Shown here one piece after another: positions 27,327 through 35,985 of a stretch of 64,000 bases of DNA; the stretch's first letter is position 1, and each line of letters begins with the position of its first letter. The stretch is from Fredinandcohnia onubensis (GTDB lineage: Bacteria > Bacillota > Bacilli > Bacillales > Bacillaceae_L), in NCBI RefSeq assembly GCF_002734285.1, contig NZ_NSEA01000021.1, positions 83,326 through 147,325 on the forward strand. The letters run 5' to 3'. The notes beneath the pieces are model-generated. The model did not search any database and was not told where the DNA came from. It saw only the letters and a list, made by a program, of their open reading frames with translations. A program made the position numbers and the translations under genes.

Positions 27327-29189
27327 GTGTGCCAGGCATGTTCATTAACTTGGCGGTGAGAGTCCGCTATGGGCGTTGGGATATGCGAACCATTAGCCAA
27401 AGGCAAGGGTGTCCGTGGCGACGCGGAATCTGAAGGAAGCCCTAGGCAAATCCTCGGTCTGAGGTACACGAATCACATTTGAGGTTTACGTTTCAGGACG
27501 AGTTTGCAAAACAAAACAAAGTCCAAAATATCCCCAGATGAACCGTAAATAAATGTGGCAGATATATGAGGAGAAAGTGAATGAACTTACCCTGGGAGGT
27601 CTCTTGATATCCTGGAAAGGAACCTACTTAGTGATGAGTAGCTGAATCAAGAGAAGTCAGCCGATGTCATAGTATCAACCTTCCGGTTGAGAAGGACGGA
27701 ACGAAAGGAGAGACCATGTTAGACTACTTTACAAAGGAACGAAGACACAGCCAATCGTAAGACTACAATAGAGCTAGAAGGGCGGAAACCGACGAACTCT
27801 TTTGTAGAGTGGAGTTCTCTTTGTGCAAAATCAAGAACATGGGAACGATATGGAACATAATAACGAATTAATTGAGAGAATTATAAGTCGAGAGAACATG
27901 AATCTAGCCTTCCAGAAGGTAAGGAGAAACAAAGGAGCAGCAGGAGTCGATGAGAAAGATATAGAAGCTACTCGCCTTCATTTGAAAGAACACGGACAAG
28001 AAATCATTCGGCTTATACGGGATGGGCAATATAAACCTCGAGCAGTTAGAAGGGTAGAAATCCCAAAACCTAACGGTGGGAAGCGTAATTTAGGAATCCC
28101 TACAGTAACCGATCGAGTTATTCAGCAAGCAATTATTCAGGTATTAACCCCAATTTTTGAGAAGCAATTTAGTCCTCATAGCTATGGATTTAGGCCTAAT
28201 AAAAGTGCTCATCAGGCTATTGAGCAGGCTAGATTATACATCGAAGATGGGTACCAATATGTTGTAGATATGGACCTAGAAAAATTCTTTGATAAAGTAC
28301 AACACGATAAATTAATGTCTATCGTAGCTAAGACCATTACTGATAAACCGACATTAAAACTTATACGTCGGTATTTACAAGCAGGAGTCTTGGAAAATGG
28401 TGTTGTGTCTGTAAATAAAGAAGGTACTCCACAAGGAGGACCACTTAGTCCACTACTTAGCAATATTATCTTAAATGAGTTGGATAAAGAACTTGAAAAA
28501 CGAGGGCATAAATTTGTCCGTTACGCCGACGACTGCAACATATACGTGAAAAGTCAAAAAGCTGGTGAACGAGTTAAAAGTGGAATAACCGACTTCATAG
28601 AAAAGAAGCTAAAACTCAAGGTGAATGAAGAGAAAAGTGCGGTGGGAAAGCCGATAGCACGTATATTCTTAGGGATGAGTTTCTACCGAAGTAAGGGAAA
28701 AGTCAGGGTGTACGTGCCAAAGAAATCTAAACAAAGGTTTGAAGGTAAGCTAAAGAAACTCACAAACCGCAATTGGGGAGTAAGTATGGAATATCGCATT
28801 CAAAAGATAAACCAACTAATTCAAGGGTGGGGGAACTATTTCAAAATCGCTGATATAAAGAGATATACATATTTACTAGACGCACATATCAGAAGAAGAT
28901 TGAGAGCCTGCCGATGGAAAGAATGGAAGAAAACGAGAACAAAATACCGAAACCTAAAGAATCTTGGCATCTACTCAATTACTGCTTGGAAATGTGCAAA
29001 CTCCCGAAAGGGATATTGGAGAACGTCTAATAATCCTGTCTTGGATTCAGCTATGAATAAAGAATACTGGCTGAAACAAGGACTAAAACAATTGATTCAA
29101 ATTATTACATAAACTTTCGAACCGCCGTATACCGAACGGTACGTACGGTGGTGTGAGAGGTCGGCGCGGTAACGCGCCTCCTACTCGAT
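27327..29189 (+). mobile_element. Group IIC intron inserted in a dispersed repeat
   Basis: The 5' end GTGTG begins directly after the hairpin-plus-T head of a repeat. The 3' end is CTACTCGAT at 29181-29189, after domain VI. Domain V lies at 29118-29160 (GAACCGCCGTATACC, then GGTACGTACGGTGG) and shows a CGC triad as in the class C introns of Oceanobacillus and Bacillus. It carries a class C reverse transcriptase without an endonuclease domain. Joining the flanks restores a normal repeat (TATTTT plus TGTGAAGTAATTG), which supports the boundaries. Class C introns typically insert behind terminator-like hairpins. Confidence 0.88.
27823..29112 (+). CDS. ltrA: Group II intron reverse transcriptase/maturase (class C)
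   Basis: A 429-aa intron-encoded protein that splices and reverse transcribes its host intron. Reverse transcriptase motifs: PKPNGGKRNLGIPTVTDRV near 81-99, HSYGFRPNKSAHQA near 119-132, the active site YADD at 234-237, and TPQGGPLSPLLSN near 202-214. The GIIM maturase domain follows (VPKKSKQRFEGKLKKL, then QGWGNYFKIAD). No HNH domain at the C terminus, as expected for class C. Start GTG 27823 follows GGAG. No stop or frameshift, so it is likely active. Confidence 0.93.
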   Translation: MQNQEHGNDMEHNNELIERIISRENMNLAFQKVRRNKGAAGVDEKDIEATRLHLKEHGQEIIRLIRDGQYKPRAVRRVEIPKPNGGKRNLGIPTVTDRVIQQAIIQVLTPIFEKQFSPHSYGFRPNKSAHQAIEQARLYIEDGYQYVVDMDLEKFFDKVQHDKLMSIVAKTITDKPTLKLIRRYLQAGVLENGVVSVNKEGTPQGGPLSPLLSNIILNELDKELEKRGHKFVRYADDCNIYVKSQKAGERVKSGITDFIEKKLKLKVNEEKSAVGKPIARIFLGMSFYRSKGKVRVYVPKKSKQRFEGKLKKLTNRNWGVSMEYRIQKINQLIQGWGNYFKIADIKRYTYLLDAHIRRRLRACRWKEWKKTRTKYRNLKNLGIYSITAWKCANSRKGYWRTSNNPVLDSAMNKEYWLKQGLKQLIQIIT

Positions 29190-29240
29190 TGTGAAGTAAT
29201 TGTACTAATGGGGTAGGTTAGTGTATGAAAGGGTACAAGG
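29190..29240 (+). repeat. Dispersed repeat, tail, 3' side of the intron
   Basis: TGTGAAGTAATTGTACTAATGGGGTAGGTTAGTG matches the family tail TGTTGAAGTTATTGAACTAACGGGGCAGGTTAGTT and completes the head at 27286-27326. Confidence 0.8.
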
Positions 29241-29311
29241 GTTATAATTAAGGATGCAGCTTTATTAAAAGACTAGCAAGTTATTTTAGTAGGTTTGAGA
29301 AGAGGTTAACA

Positions 29312-29665
29312 ATGAAAAATAGAGAGGAAGCTATCGGTTACTGTTTGGGGTTTGGTAATACATATGAAGATTATCCATTTCGCGATAAGAATTGGACGTT
29401 AATGCGACATATAGTTAACAAGAAAGTGTTTGCGTGGATCTTTGAAAAAGATGGCCTTATTTGGATTAATGTGAAATGTGAACCCGGTTTTTTGGATTAT
29501 TGGCGTCAGATTTACAATTCGGTAGTTCCGGCATTTCACCTAAATAAGGACCATTGGAATTCGATAATTCTTGACGGAACTGTTCCAAAGGAAGAAATTT
29601 ACGAAATGATAAAACAAAGCTATATATTAACTAAAAAAAATAATAGTAAAGTTAATTTCAAATAG
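29312..29665 (+). CDS. MmcQ/YjbR-family protein
   Basis: A 117-aa protein of the YjbR type (CyaY-like fold). Seen: the N-terminal AIGYCLGFGNTYEDYPF, a central KVFAWIFEKDGLIWINVKCEP strand pair, and HLNKDHWNSIILDGTVPKEEIYEMIKQSY at the C terminus. Proposed DNA-binding or chaperone-like function in the family is not well established. ATG 29312 follows AGAGG. A repeat starts at its stop codon. Confidence 0.87.
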   Translation: MKNREEAIGYCLGFGNTYEDYPFRDKNWTLMRHIVNKKVFAWIFEKDGLIWINVKCEPGFLDYWRQIYNSVVPAFHLNKDHWNSIILDGTVPKEEIYEMIKQSYILTKKNNSKVNFK

Positions 29666-29795
29666 TAAAGGCATTGATACAGGAAGGATTAATCCCGTAA
29701 TCTATTTAAAGTAAAGGGTAGCGATGATCCAAGAAGGATTATCGCCTATTTTAGTTGAAGTTATTAAGTTAACGAGGCAGATTAATTCAATAAGA
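29664..29795 (+). repeat. Dispersed hairpin repeat, two heads plus tail
   Basis: A first head GGCATTGATACAGGAAGGATTAATCCC is eroded. A second head GCGATGATCC-loop-GGATTATCGC is intact and is followed by TTGAAGTTATTAAGTTAACGAGGCAGATTAATTCAATAAGAA. The block starts at the stop codon of the YjbR gene. Confidence 0.85.
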
Positions 29796-29848
29796 AATCA
29801 CTAAAGTAATGAGCATTTACTTTAAAATAAGATTAAAGGGTGGTTGAG

Positions 29849-30316
29849 ATGCAAAAAGTTTATCTAGATAGAACAGAATTAACTGGAGCCATAAATGTAA
29901 ATTTAAAAGATATCGAGGTTATACCAGCAGGTACAACAATTTATCCAATGAGTTTTTACCATAAAAATGAGGAGTATCAAAAATATGCTAACGATTATGA
30001 TATTCAATTTATCTTTGACGATGATATTCCACATTTAGAATTTTATACGGTTCCGTATGTAGATATTATGGCAAAAGATAGTAAAGGTGGATTTATCGGA
30101 ACTGTTGGTCAACAATGTGATTTGAAAAGTGATGCACCAATTTGTTATATCAATAGGCATTTAGAGTGCTTGATAATTTCTGAAAACGGAGAAAATTTTC
30201 TGAGTAATATAGGATCATGGCAAGATAACTTGAAACCCTATGATAAAATTACTGTTTATCGTTCGAAAGCAGAAGCAGAAATGGAACTAGAATTTATCGA
30301 TTTGTCTGTCTTGTAG
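29849..30316 (+). CDS. Hypothetical protein, 155 aa
   Basis: Not recognised. A soluble, acidic, beta-rich protein with aromatic residues (YPMSFYHKNEEYQKYANDYD, then DIPHLEFYTVPYVD) and a Cys-containing centre (GQQCDLKSDAPICYI). No signal peptide. ATG 29849 follows AAAGGGTGG. It lies between two repeat copies, as a single-gene unit. Confidence 0.6.
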   Translation: MQKVYLDRTELTGAINVNLKDIEVIPAGTTIYPMSFYHKNEEYQKYANDYDIQFIFDDDIPHLEFYTVPYVDIMAKDSKGGFIGTVGQQCDLKSDAPICYINRHLECLIISENGENFLSNIGSWQDNLKPYDKITVYRSKAEAEMELEFIDLSVL

Positions 30317-30332
30317 TCCTCCATCATTATAA

Positions 30333-30375
30333 ATTCATATTGAACTAACGGGGCAGGATACTTGAAGAACTAAAA
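30333..30375 (+). repeat. Dispersed repeat, tail
   Basis: TATTGAACTAACGGGGCAGGATACTTGAAGAA, beginning 17 bases after the stop codon of the preceding gene. Confidence 0.7.
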
Positions 30376-30393
30376 TAGTCTATGGGGGATTAT

Positions 30394-30993
30394 ATGGATA
30401 AAGCAAATTTAAAAAAGTATTTAAATAGATTTTTTATTTTGTTATTTGGAGTCTTTGTTATTTATAGTATTTATGTTCAGTTAGAGTATAAACACTATGT
30501 TAATCAAAGTATAGATAGAAATTATGACAATTTATCTATTATATCTGTTAAAGGAAGTAATTTGGCTAACAGGCTGGAGGAGTTTGTTCATTTAACTATC
30601 GAAAACGAAGGAAAAAGTGATGCGAAAAGCGATTTGTACAACAATTGGAGAATTGTTAACGTAGAGAGTAGAAGCATTCACTCCTATTTATTTGCTATTT
30701 CAACAATACATATGGGAGACGCATCATCTGATTGGGATTTACTACAATATAGCTTATTTCGTGTTGATGAATTTATATCTGGTATGACTAATAAGTTTCT
30801 TGAAAATCATTCGTATGCTATAAGTAGTGAAGAAAAAGAGAAAATGGAAGCCGTTATTAGAGTTTTTAATACCATTGGTGAAGAAAAAGACAATAAATTG
30901 GTTGACATAGAAGGCATCATACATTCTATAAAGGAACCAATGCTAATTATTGACAATAATTATTCAGATACACTTGAACAAATAGGTAGGTAA
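30394..30993 (+). CDS. Membrane-anchored helical protein, unknown
   Basis: A 199-aa protein. One N-terminal membrane helix (residues about 11-29, RFFILLFGVFVIYSIYVQL), then an all-helical soluble domain with charged amphipathic stretches (SSEEKEKMEAVIRVFNTIG). ATG 30394 follows GGGGGA. Family not recognised. Repeats on both sides. Confidence 0.55.
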   Translation: MDKANLKKYLNRFFILLFGVFVIYSIYVQLEYKHYVNQSIDRNYDNLSIISVKGSNLANRLEEFVHLTIENEGKSDAKSDLYNNWRIVNVESRSIHSYLFAISTIHMGDASSDWDLLQYSLFRVDEFISGMTNKFLENHSYAISSEEKEKMEAVIRVFNTIGEEKDNKLVDIEGIIHSIKEPMLIIDNNYSDTLEQIGR

Positions 30994-31013
30994 ATAAAAA
31001 ATATTGGATTGTT

Positions 31014-31104
31014 AAAGCTTACGGGTGCGTTTCCAGCAGGATTAAGCACCTTTTCTGTTGTATTCCTTATTGAACAAACGAAGCAGGATAGTAGAAGAAG
31101 AAAA
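31014..31104 (+). repeat. Dispersed hairpin repeat, head and tail
   Basis: ACGGGTGCGTTTCC, loop, GGATTAAGCACC with T's, then TTATTGAACAAACGAAGCAGGATAGT. It starts 19 bases after the stop codon of the 30394 gene and may terminate it. Confidence 0.8.
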
Positions 31105-31193
31105 AAACAGCTTTATAATTAAGTAGACAGAAAATGCAAAACAAAAAAGCAAAGTCAGAATGTCTCTTCCTTTGCAAGAATCTAAATAAACTT

Positions 31194-32219
31194 TTATTTT
31201 GAGATCCTATCTCCATATTTACTATTTGATAAAATCTCCTCCGCAGATAATATCGTCCAGTCATGAACCGAGACGGAAGGGTTATTTTCCAAAAAGGAAT
31301 TCATGATTTGGTATCCAATTTTGTAGTTGGTCCAAGTGGGGATTCCTTTGCTAGGATTTCCATTATGATAATCGTGATATAATGATCGGTCAAGGTCAAT
31401 TGACCATAAATCTTCTTCCAAATCCTCCCATACCTCTTTTTCTTTTTGGGCTGAAAGAGGTTCTATCCACGGTATAGTAATATCGGGGTACAGACTTTTG
31501 GCAAAAGTGTCCGCTTTACCTTCAAGAATAATTGAATCTAATAAAGTGTTATTCCAGTTTACATTTCCGCTCTCGCTCTCCATATAAATAGTATGATGAT
31601 ATTCATGCGCAACAGCATACTCCAACAAATCTTCTTTTAATGAAGATGGTTCAATCTGTATTATGATTACATCCTTACTAACTGCGTTCCCAGCAGTGCC
31701 ACCCATTAGAACGAAACCATACATGTCATCCGGATTAGGAGGAAATAAATACACAGTCTTATTCCCGCCTGGAAGGGTATTAGATGATTTAATTAAGGCT
31801 TGTTCTATTGTTTTATTTATTTCATCTTGATTATTAATTAGAGAATATACAAATTCCTCCAAAGTTTTTATGTCTTTAGGAGTTGCAAAAGCCCAATGGT
31901 CCTTTATCCAATACCCCTCTCCTTTACCTAAAGTATCTAATTGAAATGGTTCGACAACTTTTTGATAGTAATGTTCTTCCATCTTCTCGTGTTGTTCAAT
32001 TTCTGAAACGCTTTCTATGTAATCTAATACTTGAGTATAAAAGGGTATAATTCTAAATTCCTGATTGCCATTCTTCACAATGAAGGGGTTCTTAATATTT
32101 AGATCCTTAGGTGATTCAACTTCAATTGTTTTATTAGTACAACCGATAAGTAATACAACAATAACGGAAAATATGAAAAAAGGAATTAGTCTATTAATTT
32201 TAATCACCACCAAATTCAA
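31194..32219 (-). CDS. DUF2268-type zinc-protease-like lipoprotein
   Basis: Up to 341 aa. Signal peptide with lipobox VLLIGCTN, then a DUF2268-like domain with AVAHEYHHTIYM (HExxH zinc site) and a downstream LDSIILEGKADTFA segment with the third-ligand Glu. A predicted metalloprotease on the outer face. Start uncertain: no ATG. GTG codons overlap the likely ribosome binding site GGTGGTG, and an in-frame ATT (codon 8, 32198) sits where a start would be expected. One of few minus-strand genes here, with no terminator recognised. Confidence 0.75.
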   Translation of the reverse strand: MNLVVIKINRLIPFFIFSVIVVLLIGCTNKTIEVESPKDLNIKNPFIVKNGNQEFRIIPFYTQVLDYIESVSEIEQHEKMEEHYYQKVVEPFQLDTLGKGEGYWIKDHWAFATPKDIKTLEEFVYSLINNQDEINKTIEQALIKSSNTLPGGNKTVYLFPPNPDDMYGFVLMGGTAGNAVSKDVIIIQIEPSSLKEDLLEYAVAHEYHHTIYMESESGNVNWNNTLLDSIILEGKADTFAKSLYPDITIPWIEPLSAQKEKEVWEDLEEDLWSIDLDRSLYHDYHNGNPSKGIPTWTNYKIGYQIMNSFLENNPSVSVHDWTILSAEEILSNSKYGDRISK

Positions 32220-32478
32220 AACTATTTTTAGTATACTCTAAATTTTCCTTTTCTTCCAATTATTTTACAAGTAGATTATTATTTTATCGCCTACTTACAT
32301 GCCTGTTACTTTTAACTCATTAGACCACCTTTACTGAAGAAAAGTGTAGACGGGTGGATAAAATTAGCCCATCACTGCATAATTTTTTTCACTTTTAACC
32401 TTTCCTGTTTATATTTAACTCACTGGAAAAGCAAATAATGAAAAAACGTGTTAAAGTTTGTGAAATAATGTACTTAAA

Positions 32479-32512
32479 CTATTGGGTGCAATAGTCCAAG
32501 AAGGATTATGGT
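32479..32512 (+). repeat. Dispersed repeat head, truncated at a gene junction
   Basis: TATTGGGTGCAATAGTCCAAGAAGGATTATG, then the repeat stops and the frame of a VOC gene remnant follows at once. Confidence 0.65.
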
Positions 32513-32632
32513 TTTGAACCGGAACAACAACCAATTATCCTTCCAAACAAACCGCAAACTCACATAGCTTTATATTTTAATGATCCTGATGGAAACTCAT
32601 TAGAATTTATTCCCCCTTTAAAATTAGATTAA
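32513..32632 (+). pseudogene. C-terminal fragment of a VOC-family gene
   Basis: A 39-codon open stretch ending at TAA 32630-32632: PNKPQTHIALYFNDPDGNSL then EFIPP, the typical C-terminal strand pair of a glyoxalase-like protein with metal-ligand Glu. No start codon and no N-terminal part; the left side is a repeat fragment. The rest of the 590-base gap (32220-32478) shows no gene I can support. Confidence 0.65.
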
Positions 32633-32673
32633 GAAATGGATTTTAAAATGATGGAATTTAGAGATTGGCGTAA

Positions 32674-32762
32674 TAGTAAAGGTGCGTTATCTAAGAAGGA
32701 TTAACCACCTTTTTTTTGAATTCCTTATTGAACAAACGATCTAAGTTAGTGAAACAATAGTT
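32674..32762 (+). repeat. Dispersed hairpin repeat, head and tail
   Basis: AAAGGTGCGTTATCT, loop, AGGATTAACCACC and eight T's, then TTATTGAACAAACGATCTAAGTTAGTGAAAC. It lies 43 bases after the VOC fragment. Confidence 0.75.
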
Positions 32763-32808
32763 TGAGAGAATATATGGTAAAATAACTCCTAAAAGGAGTG
32801 CTGAAAAT

Positions 32809-33195
32809 ATGAAATTAAAAGTTTTAGATTCAAATTTTTCAGTTGTGAAATTTTCTCCAACTGAAAAAATACCGGTGTGGGCATTAAACTCCGATGTATT
32901 TTCTATTACCCGAACAGATGAAGAACTTTCTATCGTCTGCACCTCTGAATGTTTACCTCTGAATGAAGGATTTAGTGACGTGGAAAACGATTGGAAGTGT
33001 ATAAAAGTAGAGGGAGTTTTAGACTTTAGCTTAACAGGAATATTAGCTTCTTTAGCGAATCCATTAGCCGAAAATAATATCAGTATCTTTGCAATTTCAA
33101 CCTTTAATACCGATTACCTACTTGTTAAAAGTCATTCAATTGAAAAGGCAAAAGTTGTATTAGAGAATGATGGTCACAATTTTAGCGACTTTTGA
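32809..33195 (+). CDS. ACT-domain protein
   Basis: A 128-aa protein of the tandem ACT type (amino-acid-sensing fold): [16 protein letters not shown], then [12 protein letters not shown] and [46 protein letters not shown] in consecutive pieces. These features are common in small stand-alone ACT proteins of Bacillus. ATG 32809 follows AAAGGAG. It ends 11 bases before the PhzF-like gene, so the two are probably co-transcribed. Confidence 0.82.
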   Translation: MKLKVLDSNFSVVKFSPTEKIPVWALNSDVFSITRTDEELSIVCTSECLPLNEGFSDVENDWKCIKVEGVLDFSLTGILASLANPLAENNISIFAISTFNTDYLLVKSHSIEKAKVVLENDGHNFSDF

Positions 33196-33206
33196 AAGGG
33201 GAAACA

Positions 33207-34070
33207 ATGATGAATCACCAAGTTCCATTCCAACAAGTTGATGTATTTACAGAGATTCCATTCAAAGGGAATCCAGTTGCCGTAATACTTGATGGCAATG
33301 AACTCTCTACTGAAGAGATGCAGTCAATCGCAAACTGGACGAACCTTTCTGAAACTACTTTTGTATGCAAGCCAACGGACCCACAGGCTGATTATAGATT
33401 GCGTATTTTTACCCCTAATAGTGAACTTCCTTTCGCGGGACACCCAACGATAGGTTCTGCTTTTGCAGTGATTCAACATGGCATTAAACCAAAGACAGCA
33501 GGTCGCTTAGTTCAGCAATGTGGTAGCGGGTTAGTTACTATTTTTGTTGATGAAAATAAATAGTTTCTTACGTTACCTGAGCCAAAAATTAAAAGCGTAC
33601 CATCTGCTGATGTAGATAGACTTGCAATTGCTTTGGGTGTCAGTTCAAATAGTGTTAAAGCTATTGCTACGATTGATGTTGGTGCAGTATGGATTACGCT
33701 ACAATTATCTAGTGCAGATGAAGTGAGAAGCTTACGACCCGACATGGCCGAACTCGCCACATTAATTCCATCTGGGGTAACAGGTGTTACTGTATTTGGA
33801 CTTACTTCCGGAAATACAGAACCTGATGTTGAAGTACGTTCATTTGCCCCTAACGAAGGAATAGATGAGGACCCAGTGTGCGGTAGTGGAAATGGATCCG
33901 TGGCAGCATTAGTTGAAAAACATGAACTTATAGGAAAACAAACTTATGTAGCAAGTCAGGGTTTTTGTGTAGGGAGAAACGGCAAGGTTGAAGTTCGATT
34001 TACCGAAAATGGTAAAATCTTAATCGGTGGTCATGCAGTAACTTGTATTGAAGGAAAACTTAATATCTAA
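33207..34070 (+). pseudogene. PhzF-family isomerase gene interrupted by one in-frame stop
   Basis: Full-length PhzF/YddE-type frame of 288 codons. N terminus [20 protein letters not shown], catalytic region (NLSETTFV) and [19 protein letters not shown], and C-terminal EDPVCGSGNGSVAA. A single TAG at 33561-33563 splits it at codon 119 and the same frame continues without shift. The duplicate fragment at 23570 has CGG at this place. Unless the stop is read through, the product would be two inactive halves. Downstream neighbour of an ACT-domain gene. ATG 33207 follows GAAAGGGG. Confidence 0.88.
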
Positions 34071-34081
34071 TGGAAAGACTG

Positions 34082-34166
34082 TGATAGATTGCGATGATCA
34101 GAGAAAGAAAGATCATCGCTTTTTTCTGTAAAAATTAGTCAACGGAATGGATGGCTTAGTGAAAGT
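34082..34166 (+). repeat. Dispersed hairpin repeat, head and tail
   Basis: Perfect stem GCGATGATC / GATCATCGC with an 11-base loop and six T's, then a diverged tail TTAGTCAACGGAATGGATGGCTTAGTG. It starts about 10 bases after the PhzF stop and works as a terminator by shape. Confidence 0.8.
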
Positions 34167-34256
34167 TTAAATGGGATACTTAAATATCCTTGTATAATAA
34201 ATGGATTTAAGTTAAAAGCCAATAAAATGACGTTTGTTAAATAAAGTTCTTTAAAA

Positions 34257-34284
34257 TTGAACCTAATATGATTTGATAATCGTC
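34257..34284 (+). promoter_or_regulatory. Possible ECF-type promoter upstream of the sigma factor
   Basis: TTGAAC at 34257-34262 and CGTC at 34281-34284, 18 bases apart, resemble the AAC and CGTC elements used by Bacillus ECF sigma factors. The spacing is slightly long. Would fit autoregulation, but is weak on its own. Confidence 0.3.
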
Positions 34285-34323
34285 TAATAGCATTGAAGAA
34301 GGTTGAATGGGAGGGTAGTAGAA

Positions 34324-34851
34324 TTGGACAGAGAAGAAAAAGATATTATATTAGAAAAAATGATGATTGAATATGGTAATGAGTTAGTACGATTGGCATT
34401 TTCTTATGTGAAAGATCCAGAGATTGCTAAAGATATGGTGCAAAATACGTTTATAAAATGCTATAAAAACCTGGATTCGTTTCGATATGATGCACAAATA
34501 AAAACCTGGCTTTATCGCATAACAATTAATGAATGCAAAGACTATTTAAAAAGTTGGCATTACAAAATGGTACAAGTTAGAAGTTTTATTAACGAAACCA
34601 CAAGGTCAATAATACCGTCAACAGAGAAAACAGTTATTGATAAATATGATAACGCAGAAATGAAAGAGAATATTTTTACTCTTCCGAAAGTGTATCGGGA
34701 AGTGATTTATCTGTATTACTATGAGTCTTTAAAAACAGATGAAATTTCTAACGTTTTGGATATTCCAGTTAATACAGTCAAATCTCGATTGAGAAGAGGG
34801 AAACAAAGATTAGAGTCAGTGATAAAGGAGGCAGAATTTTATGGAAGATAA
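34324..34851 (+). CDS. ECF-type RNA polymerase sigma factor
   Basis: A 175-aa sigma-70 family factor. Region 2 (ELVRLAFSYVKDPEIAKDMVQNTFIKCYKNL, then TWLYRITINECKDYL) and region 4 (LPKVYREVIYLYYYESLKTDEI, then VNTVKSRLRRGKQRL). Group 4 sigma factors redirect polymerase in response to envelope stress. Start TTG 34324 lies 8 bases after GGGAGGG; the longer frame from 34303 precedes that site. It overlaps the next gene by 11 bases, showing translational coupling. Confidence 0.9.
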   Translation: MDREEKDIILEKMMIEYGNELVRLAFSYVKDPEIAKDMVQNTFIKCYKNLDSFRYDAQIKTWLYRITINECKDYLKSWHYKMVQVRSFINETTRSIIPSTEKTVIDKYDNAEMKENIFTLPKVYREVIYLYYYESLKTDEISNVLDIPVNTVKSRLRRGKQRLESVIKEAEFYGR

Positions 34852-35833
34852 ACGAGTAAAAAATAGATTTATTACTAGGTTTGATCAAGAATTAAGATTT
34901 ACGAAAGAAGACCGTAATGAAGTGTTTAAACAAATACATAAAATAGAGAATAATAACACACCAAAGAAAAATCTTGTTTCTATTTCAAAACAACTCGCCA
35001 TTCCTACAGCTTCTTTATTAGTGATTGGCTTGTGTATATTATTGTTTATTCCATCGATTTTTCAAGGAAACGTTACGAATGAAAACAACGGAATACATGC
35101 AAGTGGAGTAGAATCTCAAGAAGACGAGTCTTTTACCACGCTATTTATGGTAAAAGATGAGAATAATAGAATACCAATTAACCTTTTACTTAGTTTTAAT
35201 GAAGATAAAAAGATGATGAAAGTTCTATCCATCCCTCGTGATACTTACTCTCCGATAGTGGATAAGAAAAATGGAACTACTTTATATGATAAATTGACAC
35301 ATGCTTATATTTACGGTTCAGGAGGAGCTGAAAATGTAAGAACAACAGTTTCTAAACTATTTGATTTACCTATTGATTATTACGCTGTTATGGACATAGA
35401 AACCCTTTCAAAGTTGATTGATTCAGTAAACGGTATAGATTACGACTTGCAAGAAGATATTGAAGTAAGAGCTATATCTAGAGTGTCATTTGAATTCAAA
35501 AAGGGGAAGAATCGTTTGAATGGAGAAGAGGTTGTGGCATTAATGATGGCTGCTACAGTAGGAAGATTGGGTGAAGAAAACCAAGTAAACCTCATTCATG
35601 CAGTAATAAATCAAACGAAAAACGTAGTACCACAAACACTATTAAAACAATCTGCTATTAAAATAGAAGGTAATGCTCCTGTTGAGCAATTGTTAGAGAT
35701 GGAACTTGACTCGATACATTCGGTATCATTAACCGATGGTATGATAAATGAAAGGATAAATGGGGCATTCTATATTAAATTTGAAAAAGATTTTTTACAT
35801 TCTGTTTCAGAAGAGTTAACCACGTTTAACTAG
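34841..35833 (+). CDS. LytR-CpsA-Psr (LCP) protein with a possible anti-sigma N terminus
   Basis: A 330-aa protein. About 50 charged cytoplasmic residues, one membrane helix near residues 51-72, then an extracytoplasmic LCP domain: MVKDENNRIPINLLLSFNEDKKMMKVLSIPRDTY and DIETLSKLIDSVNGIDY in separate stretches, and the KGKNRLNGEEVVALM motif. LCP proteins attach wall polymers to peptidoglycan. Coupling to an ECF factor and the cytoplasmic N terminus suggest it also restrains that factor. The usual Arg-rich motif after NGEE is modified here (MMAATVGRLGEENQ). Confidence 0.82.
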   Translation: MEDKRVKNRFITRFDQELRFTKEDRNEVFKQIHKIENNNTPKKNLVSISKQLAIPTASLLVIGLCILLFIPSIFQGNVTNENNGIHASGVESQEDESFTTLFMVKDENNRIPINLLLSFNEDKKMMKVLSIPRDTYSPIVDKKNGTTLYDKLTHAYIYGSGGAENVRTTVSKLFDLPIDYYAVMDIETLSKLIDSVNGIDYDLQEDIEVRAISRVSFEFKKGKNRLNGEEVVALMMAATVGRLGEENQVNLIHAVINQTKNVVPQTLLKQSAIKIEGNAPVEQLLEMELDSIHSVSLTDGMINERINGAFYIKFEKDFLHSVSEELTTFN

Positions 35834-35985
35834 TTAATTAAAGTTATAGAATGAAAAGAAGATTCACCTTAATAGGGAAGTTTTTTGTAATAAGAACTGA
35901 TTCAAATATACAAAGGGAAATCCTTGGTCATGTAAAAAAATAACTTACGTGGAGTATGTTTAGATAATAGATTGGAGCTCTTAAA

